Origin: Dipteris shenzhenensis
Taxonomy: Eukaryota > Polypodiophyta > Polypodiopsida > Gleicheniales
Reading direction: 5' to 3' (one strand)
NCBI GenBank assembly: GCA_047967505.1
Contig: CM106538.1
DNA length: 64,000 nucleotides
A model generated the notes under the pieces. It saw nothing but the letters and a program-made list of their open reading frames with translations. It had not been told where the DNA came from and did no database searches. A program made the position numbers and the translations under genes. Below, piece by piece: positions 46,277 through 56,247 of the stretch; the first letter of the stretch is position 1; each line of letters opens with the position of its first letter.

Positions 46277-47170
46277 TTATCCCAAGCATGGCTCATCCCA
46301 AACACACATGGCTTTATCCCAAGCATCACCGGTCAATGCCATGAAGTGCTCTGTATCAATGCCATTGACGCGTACAAATTTTGTATCCTCCTTTGATAAG
46401 AGGATGTCATAAGAGAAGCTGAAGGCTGAACCAACTGCTGCTACAGTACTTTGCAAGTTTAGCGCCAAGGTATTCTTCTTGATCTTTGCATTCCCTTTCT
46501 CTAAAATCTTTGGCATCTTTCCTCTTGCATCCCTTATTGGAGTGCCACCCGCATCTAATGAGAACACACCCACTTTTTGGCCCACAACTTGTCAATCATT
46601 TGACCAAGAACAATTATTTTTTGCTTATCCACATTAGCACCTTTGCTAGCCAAAAACTCTTGATCCGAATTCAATAAAAACATTAATGCCAATAAAGCAG
46701 CTTCGCTTCTGACCATTCTGGTGACTACTCCATCCAAGTGACTATGCTTTCTCTTCTTCCTAAAGAAGAAGTCACCATCAAGCAACTAATGGCATACATC
46801 CTTCATTATTTCATTTGGAACGTATGGTAATGGTCTCCACCAAACAATAGATAGTTGCTTTATTGTTGTTTTTTTTTTACCTGCCGCATGCTTTGGTGCC
46901 TCGTAGGATACCTTTCATGCTTCATATTCTTTATAGACATCCAAGATAATTTGAAAGATTGACTCCTTACGAAAAACTATGCAAGTAAAGTCCCTATATC
47001 TTGCAACTATGGTCTTCAAGTCCTGCACACCTGATTGTGTATCATTCACTATGCCCTTCAAGTATCTATAAAAATGAGTCTACTTCATATTGTATTCAAT
47101 GGTAGGTCTCCTTCCCGTTACTTTTTGTGGTGAGCCGCATCTAATCCATAACTCCCTTGCCTTTTTTAGG
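46277..47170 (-). pseudogene. decayed transposon-type coding frame, ~300 codons
   Basis: From about 47170 one minus-strand frame (continuing to about 46570, then shifting by one) gives a protein-like reading. Landmarks are ELWIRCGSPQKVTGRRPTIE, VARYRDFTCIVFRKES, KVSYEAPKHA, then LLDGDFFFRKKRKHSH and ASKGANVDKQKIIVLGQMID, ending ...VWDEPCLG at 46277. It is interrupted by TAG (47082-47080), TGA (46917-46915) and TAG (46788-46786), again one C-to-T step from CAG, CGA and CAG. I do not recognise the family. Position next to the Sola-like relic suggests an accessory gene of the same or a neighbouring element. The 5' end appears cut by the GT-rich block to its right. Confidence 0.5.
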
Positions 47171-47940
47171 ATCTCGGAAAGAGTTGGAGAGTCTTTTGCA
47201 ATGGTGTTTTGTGGGATACTTGCTTGGAGAGTACTTTGCATGTCGATAGTGGGGATTGTTTGGAGAGTTTGAGGGCTTTGTATGGTGATGGTGCATGCAA
47301 CTTGAAGACTTTTGAGGTTTTATTGATTGCACGATCGTTTTCTAGAGTCTATCAGAGGATTTTGTGTTGTTTGTTTCTTTGTTCTATAAGGTTGTTCCTA
47401 GTTGTGTTTTGTGCATGTTTTTAGGGGTGAGTTGGGAGTGTTTTAGACATGGATGGTGCAAATGCACCTTCCTTCAGTGGGGCAAATTGGGATTATTTTT
47501 GGCACCATGGGTGGTGTGGATGCACCTTCTTTATCATTGGGTGTTTCATAGTGTTTGGGGACTGTGTCTTCAGTTCTTTATGAGTATGTTGTTTCTATTG
47601 TTATTTCTTCTCATAACACACTATTCAAAATTTTTGGACTTTCTCTCCTGGTTTGGACTTTGTTTTGGAGCATATCTTCTCCACTCATCTTCACTTAGTG
47701 AGCTCGAAATTTGGGTTTTTTAGAGCACTAATGTGTCACTTATATACAAATATGGCCTTACTAAGCTAAAAAGTCAAGTGGTGACCTCTAATTTTTAAAA
47801 AAATGGCTCAATGAAGCTATAATTCCCAAACTCGTGCATGGTGCCCCCATCCAATAACTATAATAATAATAATAGTAGTCTCCTAACTCTAGTTCAATTT
47901 AAACAGTATGAAGTGAAAATATGACACCATATGAAAAGAG
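47171..47940. other. GT-rich block, possible insertion
   Basis: From about 47180 the plus strand becomes GT-rich (TTTTGTG, GTTTGG, GGATTTTGTG) and the minus-strand coding reading stops. An open frame at 47364-47723 is hydrophobic and Phe/Leu/Trp-rich without a recognisable domain. It may be an inserted element that truncated the neighbouring gene. Confidence 0.35.
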
Positions 47941-47963
47941 TTTGTTGAATTCAACATATAAGT

Positions 47964-48097
47964 GGTGTATAGATACACCATTTTTTTGAAAAAAAAGAGT
48001 TTGTTGAATTCAATATATAAGTGGTGTATAGATACACCCTTTTTTTGAAAAACAAACCATACAATAAATTATCTTATTGGTGGTGTATAGATACACC
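47964..48097. repeat. three copies of the palindrome GGTGTATAGATACACC at exact 59-bp spacing
   Basis: GGTGTATAGATACACC occurs at 47964-47979, 48023-48038 and 48082-48097. The first two lie in near-identical 59-base units beginning GAGTTTGTTGAATTCAA. They are just downstream of the transposase relic that ends at 48146, so subterminal protein-binding sites are plausible. Confidence 0.9.
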
Positions 48098-48145
48098 ATT
48101 TGTATGGAAAAAGGCATACAAAACATTATCTTATGCATCTGAATC

Positions 48146-51100
48146 TCATTCAGAGTCATCAGATTCATGTAATGTATTTGCGCTTGATGGGTCAAGTCTT
48201 GCCAAATGATGTTTAATATGGACACGGCTTGGATCAGGGATTGTGATACATTTTTCAACATTGTATCCATGCTTCTTTTTAAAACTTCGTGTCCTTGATT
48301 TCCAGCAATGAATAATGTTACTGACTTCCACCTCTGTTAATCCCTCATTATTTGGAACCCATTCACGTTTCTTTTGCAAGCATCCCTCATAGAGTTGTTT
48401 TATTGTATATCTTCTCAGGAGATTTTTCAATGGCTTTGGTTCATACCATAAAGTTGTAAATGTTATAGGAGTTCCCTTGTCATCCCTTTCTATCTTAGCA
48501 ACCTTTGCAACCCAAATTGGGCCACCTTGGTCATCCAACTCTGAACCTGGATTAGATGCCCAAACTGCAACAAATAGACCCTCTTCAATCTCATTAGATG
48601 GTATAAACTCTGGTAAGGGTTTGTCTCCCTTCCTGCCACAATATTTTCGAGGTAAAAGACATTCCTCTGCTTTCTCCATATCTACTAACATATTTATATC
48701 CAAAGGAAAACTTGGTGACCTAGCTTGTTCCGGCCAAAAGGATTCACAGTATTCAATGCTCATTAAGTTTTCTTGTCTTTCTAAAGATTGGATAAGTGCT
48801 TCAGTTGATTTAATTGTCTCCAAATTCTTAGTTGATTGCTCAGGATATTTCTGCATCATACTTTGAAGATGTTTAATGAAGGCTTTCAAGCCTTTCATTT
48901 CATCTATGTCAAGTGATTTGTTTTTTGCAAGAACAAATCTAGTTTCCTCCAATGGAATTATTCGTTGTAATAAAACATATGACTCACTCCATAAATGATC
49001 TCCATCTACTGAGTAGTGCTTCCATTGCATCACTGGAATATTGTTATGCATGTGAAACCGAAAGTAGTGTGGATTTGTGTGTCCTATTAGGGCATCATCT
49101 CTTGTTTGTAAATGTGGCTCTATGAATGCTCTCCAATCTACCATCCTCTCTAAGATAGCCACTTCTGATTCTTCCTTGCGAGAACCTCCAATTTTTTTCC
49201 CAATTCAAAATAGCATATCCTCCATTGTCAAAACATCCATTGCCTTCAACTCACCAGAGATAACATTGAAGATTTGATCTATGTCTTCATGTGTATGGCC
49301 AACAAGAAGAAAGCCAACTTCCACTTCTTCAAATATTTTCAAACCAACCAGCATAGAGCATAAAGCAAATATATATTTATTCTTGTTCTCTCTCCAACAA
49401 TTATCAGCTTAATGTGTTAGGTAAACATCCATGAGCATCTCTGACCTTTCTTATTGCTTTCATGATTGATGTAACAACCTAGTTACTATCATGGTCATGC
49501 AAACTATCAATCCATACATCACAAAAGATTCAGTATCCATGTACTAATACTCCACACAAGTGTGTTTTTAGTCCATGTTTGCCCTCCAATGCCGGTGGGA
49601 TACGTCTATATCGTGGCAAAGTGGTTGTATTCTAGTCCATTCCATCAATGGTGATGCACATGGACTTATCGACATGTGAAATAGCTTCCTCTCTCCAAGA
49701 AGCATACAACTTTCGAGCATCCTGCACATGACGTAAATGGATTGATCGCCATTTAATATATCTTCCTCGCTGCTGCTCACATTTACTATGTTCAATGGCA
49801 TTTTTTAATTCATCACATGTCTTACATTTTGACATCCTTTGCTTTGATGGTGTCTTGACATGGCAAAAATCTCTACGCCAAATTTTGTACAAGGTTGATC
49901 GTGAAATCATGCTCTCGTCTCTGTCTTGTAAAGTTTTATTGACAGTTTCTAGGACGACCTTCTTTGTCATTCCCAAAGGAAGATGTTGTTGGCATTCGAC
50001 ATGTCCATCTAGCATTGTTTGTTGAAGATGAGGCTACGGTAATGCATGGTCTTCGAGAACTTGCTTTAATGTTGTAGTTGCATTTATAGTGCTTCCATGG
50101 CATTTAAGCTTGTAGGTATTTCCATGAATTGTATGAACCACTTTTTCTTTCACCCCTGCCCAGATGGTCCAGTATGTGCCATGTGATAGTCCAGTTACCC
50201 ATTGATATCCTCGATCGCAAATGGGTCTCCCATTAACCATGGGTTTCAATCTAGGTTTACAGTGTCTTGTGCTCAAATCTTGATTAGTGCCTTGATGAAC
50301 AAAGCATGAAAACTCTTGAAGAAGATAGTTATGTCTATTAGGCACTGTCTTACTCCAAATACCAAGGCGTATGGTTGCACAATCATCTTTCCCAACTTTT
50401 CTAATGCAAAGTCTCTTGCAACAAACTCGCATAAGCATCCTTTCCATATTCTCCTCGGATAGCATTACATGTCTCTTTGGTTCTCGAATTGATGCCATGA
50501 TTCTTCGCCTCTTCACACTCACATACTTTCTTTTTGTAAATAGTGTCTTGTGTTTTCTAGTTATAAGACCATCAAACCTCGAATCCATTTCCCTTGAATC
50601 TTCATCTTTATAATCAAATGCTATGTGGGCTTGAGAATTATTTGATACCTTATAATATCTTGGAAATGGCAATCTGGTAGACATGTTCATTGATGTCAAT
50701 TTGTTGCCAATGCCTCTTGAATTTTGTGGTTGAACTGTTTCTCCTTCGTAACTCAAGATTCTCCCATCTATATTCTCCGGCATGCTAGCAACAATATTAC
50801 GAACAACTTGACAAGTCTCAGATTCTCTGCCCCTTTTGCCTTGTGTTCGAGCGGTAACATCATGATCATTGTCACTAATATCATCAATTCCTATTATTGC
50901 ATCACTTATCCCATCGATCTTTGCGTGTATTTTTCTTTGTGGTCCCATCTGATTATTCTCAACACAAGACAAGTCTTCTATATCAGTAAGCATGTTTGAG
51001 TAACTTGCAACACAAGACAAGTCTTCTATACCAATGAGCCTGTTCGAGTCACTTGCAACACAGGACAAGTCTTCTATACCAGTGAGCCTGTTCGAGTCAC

Positions 51101-51949
51101 TTGCAACACATACAAGTCTTCTATACCAATGAGCCTGTTCGAGTCACTTGCAACACAAGACAAGTCTTCTATACCAGTGAGTATATTTAAGTCATTTGCA
51201 AGACAAGAAACCTTTTCTACATCAACATCTGTTACTATAATGTCCTCAATACCTGTGAGCATGCCACTATGATACTCTTGATTACTACTATAGCTTCTTA
51301 TCAATTTGGATCCCATTTGTGTTATAGTCCTTTTCTTCTGATAATATTCTGTTGTGTCTTCCATGACATTGAAGGAAACTGTCTTGGACAAACTTGATTT
51401 CAAGAAAGCTAACCCCCATTTACAAGTACTATGAACTTGTAGTTGAGACTTAGTATTATGGACGTCTAAATGTGAAGTACTATCCATTGCATTTTGAATG
51501 ACACCTGCACTAGTCAACTTAATTATCTCCATTATACAGAGAAAACTCTGAGCATAGCCCTTAAAGTTGCCAATTGCTAAAACTTCTCCGGAGCAAGATA
51601 ACATCTCTACTTTTTCCCCCTCAAAATAAGTTTTCTTGATATCTTGAAAGTATGTCTTTGGAACAATTTCGTCTTGGTCCCAGAGTGTTCTATGTGCTTG
51701 CATATCAAATATGTCACATTGTAAGATATCTCCCAATGTTTCAAAGTCTCCATGTGGATATTTTAAATGTACTTCAGGATTTACAATGTTGGTGATTATC
51801 ACTACACATCTTCTCTCACCACAATGTTGGAAATGACACACATTCATAGGATCAAGACTATGAATTCGTCCAAAAGCCACCACTTCATTCTTCTTATATA
51901 ACACCACATCCATACCCTCTGTTAGGGTGAATACTTGTTTTATGTACAA
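48146..51949 (-). pseudogene. Sola-like DDE transposase relic with DUF8039-like N-terminal region
   Basis: One ancestral gene can be followed on the minus strand. 51949-51074: N-terminal region starting MYIKQVFTLTEGMDVVLYKK, resembling the plant transposon-associated DUF8039 fold, then 16-residue tandem repeats (SNRL-GIEDLSCVASD). A unit with one missing base breaks the frame near 51107-51153. 51068-50034: basic middle, then CCKRLCIRKVGKDD and NGRPICDRGY. 50015-49632: CKTCDEL and ITIDGMD (first Asp), then TAG (49634-49632). 49631-49163, with several stops: LKTHLCGVLVHG, ADNCWRENKNKY (second Asp) and VGHTHEDIDQIF. 49162-48146: open C-terminal 338 codons with a FVAVWASNPG...WVAKV BAH-like strand region and a conserved KKHGYNVEK. 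DNC-x-x-ENKN plus GHTHEDIDQ is the signature I associate with Sola-type elements. The core has at least five nonsense codons, so it is inactive. Confidence 0.75.
50963..51201 (-). repeat. 48-bp coding minisatellite inside the transposase gene
   Basis: Units start at 50963, 51011, 51059, 51107 and 51154, with a degenerate one at about 51202. Spacings are 48, 48, 48, 47 and 48. Each encodes 16 residues (SNRLTGIEDLSCVASD-like). The single 47-base unit (CACATACAAG where others have CACAAGACAAG) is the only reason the flanking open frames are not continuous. Confidence 0.9.
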
Positions 51950-52084
51950 AAATAGATTAGCAACTCAAAATGAACATAATAAATAATCATTGAGCTTATT
52001 ATTACTTAATAACTTCTATATCAAAACTAGCAAAGAAGGCATTAAACCTAAACCCTACATCCTAAACTTTAAACAATTAATACC
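51950..52084 (-). promoter_or_regulatory. 5' flank of the Sola-like relic
   Basis: AT-rich stretch between the transposase start and the telomere-like array. No promoter element can be assigned with confidence. Confidence 0.3.
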
Positions 52085-53430
52085 AAAACATCTTAACCAC
52101 CGTAAATCCTAAACTTTAAACATTTAATTCCTAAACCCTAAATCCTAAATCCTAAACTCCTAAACAATAAATCCTAAACCTTAAACCCTAAACTCTAAAT
52201 CCTAAACCCTAAATCCTAAATCTTAAATCCTAAACCCTAAACCCTAACCCTAAAATACAACCAAAATTTAATGAATTTTTTAAATTTGAGCAACAGGTTG
52301 GGGGATATATCCAACCTGTTGCACAAATCAAGAATTTTCCTTATTTGTGCAAGAATTTTCCTTATTTGTGCAACAATTTGATATACAGTTGGGGAATATA
52401 TCCAACCTGTTGCACAACTCAAGAATTTTCTTGATTTGTGCAAGGTTGGACATACCCCAACCTGTTGCTCGAGCAACAGGTGACCCCAACCGAGGCCTAT
52501 TGTTGGATATATCCCCCAACGTGTTACTCAAGCAACAGGTTGGGGGGTATATCCAATCTGTTGCACAAATCAAGAAAATTCTCGATTTGTGCAATAGGTT
52601 GGATATACCCCCCAACCTGTTGCTTGAGCAACAGGTTGGGGGGGTATATCTAACCTGTTGCTATACCCCCCAACCTATTGCTTGAGCAACAGGTTGGGGG
52701 AGTATATCCAACTTGTTGCACAAATCAAGAAAATTCCTTGATTTTTGCAATAGGTTGAGTGCACCATTAACCTGAGCAACAGGTTGGGGGGGTATATCCA
52801 ACCTATTGCTATACCCCCCAACCTATTGCTTGAGCAACAGGTTGGGGGAGTATATCCAACTTGTTGCACAAATCAAGAAAATTCCTTGATTTTTGCAATA
52901 GGTTGAGTGCACCATTAACCTATTCCACTTGCAACAAGTTGGGGGATATATCAAACCTATTGCACAAATTGAAAACATTCATTAATTTTGATTGTATTTT
53001 AGGGCTAGGGTTTAGGGTTTAGTATTTAGGGTTAAGGATTTAAGGCTTAGGATTTAAGATTTAGTGTTTAGGGTTTCGGGTTTATGATTATGTTTTTAGG
53101 GTTTAGGGTTTAGGATTTAGGGTTTAGGGTTTAGGGTTTAGAATCTAGGGTTTAGGATTTAGCATTTAGGGTTTATGATTATTATTTTAGGGTTTAGGAT
53201 TTAGGATTTAGGTTTTAGGTTTTAGGGTTAAGGGTTTAGTATATAAATTCATGAGCTTAGAGTCTAGAATCTAGAGTTTAGGATTGAAATTTAGGTTTTA
53301 AAATTTAAGTTATAGGGGTTAGGGTTTAAGGTTTAGGGTTTAGGGATTATAACTATTATATAAGTTTAAGAGCTTAGATTGTATAACCTAAGATTTAGGG
53401 AACTTTAGGATTTAAGATGTAGGGTGTAAG
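52085..53430. repeat. fold-back structure: CCCTAAA array - nested palindromes - TTTAGGG array
   Basis: Left arm (52085-52255): CTAAACCCTAAATCCTAAA-type repeats. Right arm (52998-53430): TTTAGGGTTTAGGATTTAGG-type repeats in the opposite sense. Next to the arms, 52243-52285 and about 52965-53010 form an inverted repeat (AAAATACAACCAAAATTTAATG against CATTAATTTTGATTGTATTTT). The centre (52280-52985) is a string of palindromes: GCAACAGGTTGGGGG...TATATCCAACCTGTTGC and TTGCACAAATCAAGAAAATT...TTGATTTGTGCAA, repeated about ten times in both orientations. Within it a 148-bp block is duplicated (starts 52626 and 52774). Open frames through it on both strands are repeat artefacts. It abuts the 5' side of the transposase relic. 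Confidence 0.85.
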
Positions 53431-54700
53431 ATTTAAGGTATATAGACTATATAAAATATGCCTTTCAAAGTATTTACTTTATATATATATAGACTATATG
53501 TTATATGCTTTCCAAAGTGTTTTGTTTATAGGTACGATCCTTTGCAAAGGCTTTACTTTAAGTAAGTATAAGTCTACCTAGTCAAAGTATCCTACTGATT
53601 AGGGACAAGCACAGAGGCTAAAAGCACACCGATTCATAAGAAAGAGTTTCATGTCAATATTTTATGCCTACCATCACTTTTTGAGGATTGGAAAGGATAC
53701 GCTAAGGAGTATGGTGGAGGATTTGGGAGGAATGTGAGAAGATTGGTGAAGAGGGTGGCAAGATAGGGTAGGTTAGATTTGAGATATGTTAGACTCTGGC
53801 GGCTTTTTGGCCCCTAGTTCGTGTTGCTTTGGTGAAGGCAATATGGTCGGTGCGTAACTAGTTATGTCTTGGATAGCTCAAACCTTGGGGCTTCACAGAC
53901 TCAGGTTTGGTTGCTTGTTGTAGTGTCACCTTACTAGACTTGGCTAAGATTTACAGCTCAAATGATTCCTTGGTAGAGGTAGTCTGGTTGAGATTGCTAA
54001 AGTCCTTTGAGTGTCTATCTTGCTTATATAGCGTTGGCCTCTTTTTGTATTTTCTTATCTTTAATATAAGTCGCATCCTTATTTTTTTAATAAAAGGTAT
54101 ACCCCAAATAGTTTCTTTTCCTGCTTGGTTGGCATAATATGTTTCAACACTAGATGTGACAATTCCACCATATGGATGAGGATGGTAGTTGTTGCAATAA
54201 AGGCAAAAGACCAGGTATCACCTAGAAGAGGAGGCTTCCCATTAGACATTCATATGCCACTACTACATTTTGTTTCATCCTTATGAATCTTGCATGTACT
54301 AAGAAGCATGACAAATTCTTATCATTCTCTTCCATGTGTTGGCATATATGTTCAAGAGACTTTTACCCATTGGTCTATCCCACTTGAGAGTGGGTAGTGC
54401 ACTCCAGATTGGCTACTTCCATTATATTCGAGTTTCGACCTTCAAGATGTTCTTCTCTCTTAAGATATTCAACAAGTTCTTGGTATAATATTGTGGTACT
54501 TTGTAGCAACAATTCTTGTACTGGATCCTCTTGGTCTTTGCTATTTTGATTTAGCAAACGGAGTTCAAGTTTTGGGCCGACATTGTAGTTCCATACATTT
54601 CTCCTCACTGTATGTGAAAGTATAGGCAAGTTTGAGTTCCTTGAAGTATTGAATTTCTTTGGCTTGTGTGAGAGTTGATCATGTAGTCTTGGTAGGGGAA
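53431..54700. other. no gene recognised
   Basis: Small open frames (plus 53907-54137, minus 54704-54375) lack recognisable domains. The minus frame at 54704-54375 has an ordinary amino-acid mix but no start or splice support. Confidence 0.4.
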
Positions 54701-54709
54701 ACAAGGGGT

Positions 54710-55400
54710 TTTAGAGGGGAGAAGATAAGGGGTGGTTTACAAAGGAAAGAGAGAGGGTGTGAGGAAACGGAAAATAAGGGAGTGGGAATAAGAAAGAGGG
54801 AAATGGGGAGGTGTTGACAGGAATGAGGGGGCAAAGGGAGAGGAGGAAAGGGTGCCTTGAGGATGGCGGAGTGGTGGAATAACATAGAGGAAGGAGCGGA
54901 GGCGATAGCTTGAGGAAGGTGGAGTGGAGTAGAGGGGGATACCTTGAGGAAGGTGGAGTGGCGGAATAAGGTGGAGGAAGGAGTGAAGGGGATACCTTGA
55001 GAAAGGCGGAGTGGATTGGAGGTGGAGCAGTGGTGGGAAAAGGGGAGTGGGAGGAAGTGGTGGAGATGTGAGAAGGAGTGGTGGTGGGATGGTGGAGGAA
55101 GTGGTGGAGATGCAAGGAGGCAGAGGTAAAACAGAAAGGAGGAGGAGAAATGATGGTGGGATGGTAGAGGATTGGTGGTGGGATGGTGGGGGAAGAAGGG
55201 AAGGGGGAAAGTGGAGATGGGACAAGGTGGAGGTGGAAGAGGAACAAGGAGTGGTTGAGGAACGATGGTGGAGGAATGGTATGATGGGGAAGAAAGAAGG
55301 TGGAGGAAGAAGAGGAGGGGAGGAGCAATTGGAGGTGGGAATGGGGTGAGTGGCAAAGCTTCAAAAAGAGAAGGGGGTTGTGCAAGTAGGGGAATAAGGA
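54710..55400. repeat. purine-rich minisatellite (GGTGGAGGAAGGAG type)
   Basis: The plus strand is nearly all A/G with TTGAGGAAGGTGGAGTGG-like units repeated at least four times (about 54855-55015) and GGTGGAGGAAG motifs beyond. Two long overlapping minus frames (242 and 239 codons, Pro/Ser/Leu/His-rich) and a Gly-rich plus frame are all open because the composition excludes stop codons. I do not call any of them a gene. Confidence 0.7.
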
Positions 55401-55547
55401 CCTCCAAGTCATGACTCTAGAAGAAATCAAAGATTATAAAAGCACACAAATGCAAGAATCCCAGCCAAAGGATGCAAGGTTGTCCCATTTGATGAATCAT
55501 GGGATGACGTCTTAACTCTTGAAGATAGAAACAACTATTATATATTA

Positions 55548-56247
55548 ACATTAGGAAAATTCAGAGCTCATTTTGGGGCCATCTAGCCCAGAAGAAAAAT
55601 AGCCCTCCACCAATTAGAGGAGGGCCTACGTAACGTAGGAAAAAATCACAAAAAGGAGGAAAAAAATCGATCTTGCATTCAATAGGGATATCTTTTTCAT
55701 TTATTAACATACGAGATTTTTGGGGTGCAGAATTTGATATTTTTTACATTGTCAGTGCGTCTAAAGCAGGCCAAAACCCCCAAAACAACTTTTGAAACAC
55801 TGAATGGACACCTAGAGGCCCAAAAAAGGGAGAAAAAGGCTCGAAAAAAAACTGTACAGTCTATTTGGCTAGTTGGATAGTGCCACTCGGAGGCTTGAAA
55901 AAGGTCCAATAAATTATTGTATAGAAGAACACGATTTGGCTAGTTGGAGAGTGCCACTCGGAGGCCTAAAAAAGGCAAAAAAAGGCTCTGAAAAAACTGT
56001 ACAATAGAACACGATTTGGCTAGTTGGACAGCACTCGTTCTGGGGTTTTGGCTCACTTCAGGCGCACCGACGATGTCAGAAACATCAATTCTGCACCAGA
56101 TTTTCAAAGAAGTTAAGTGGCACGTCTACTTAGAACACCTACTTTGTCATTTTTCTTTTTGATATAGTTTATTTTTGAAGCCAAAAAAAATGGAAATATA
56201 GCAATTTCTCTCAGGGCCCCAAAATGAGCTTTGAATTTTCCTAATGT
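55548..56247. mobile_element. MITE / fold-back element with 33-bp terminal inverted repeats
   Basis: ACATTAGGAAAATTCAGAGC at 55548 continues to GGGGCC at 55580 and is mirrored at 56215-56247 with one mismatch in 33. The inverted similarity reaches further in: AGATTTTTGGGGTGCAGAAT and GTCAGTGCGTCTAAAGCAGGC on the left pair with the 56040-56105 region on the right. The middle holds two to three direct copies of GATTTGGCTAGTTGGA(G/C/T)AG with CCACTCGGAGGC. There is no coding capacity. A target duplication is not clear; ATT/AAT-like bases flank it. Confidence 0.8.

Noticed and set aside
52237-52869. Several 64-112-codon frames on both strands
   Set aside because: All are translations of the palindromic repeat string.
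52085-53430. A true telomere or chromosome end
   Set aside because: The repeats are degenerate, face inward and outward around palindromes, and unrelated DNA lies on both sides.
54679-55430. Two overlapping minus-strand Pro/Ser/Leu/His-rich frames of 242 and 239 codons
   Set aside because: Two frames on one strand plus a Gly-rich frame on the other are open at once because the DNA is nearly pure purine/pyrimidine. There are no domains.
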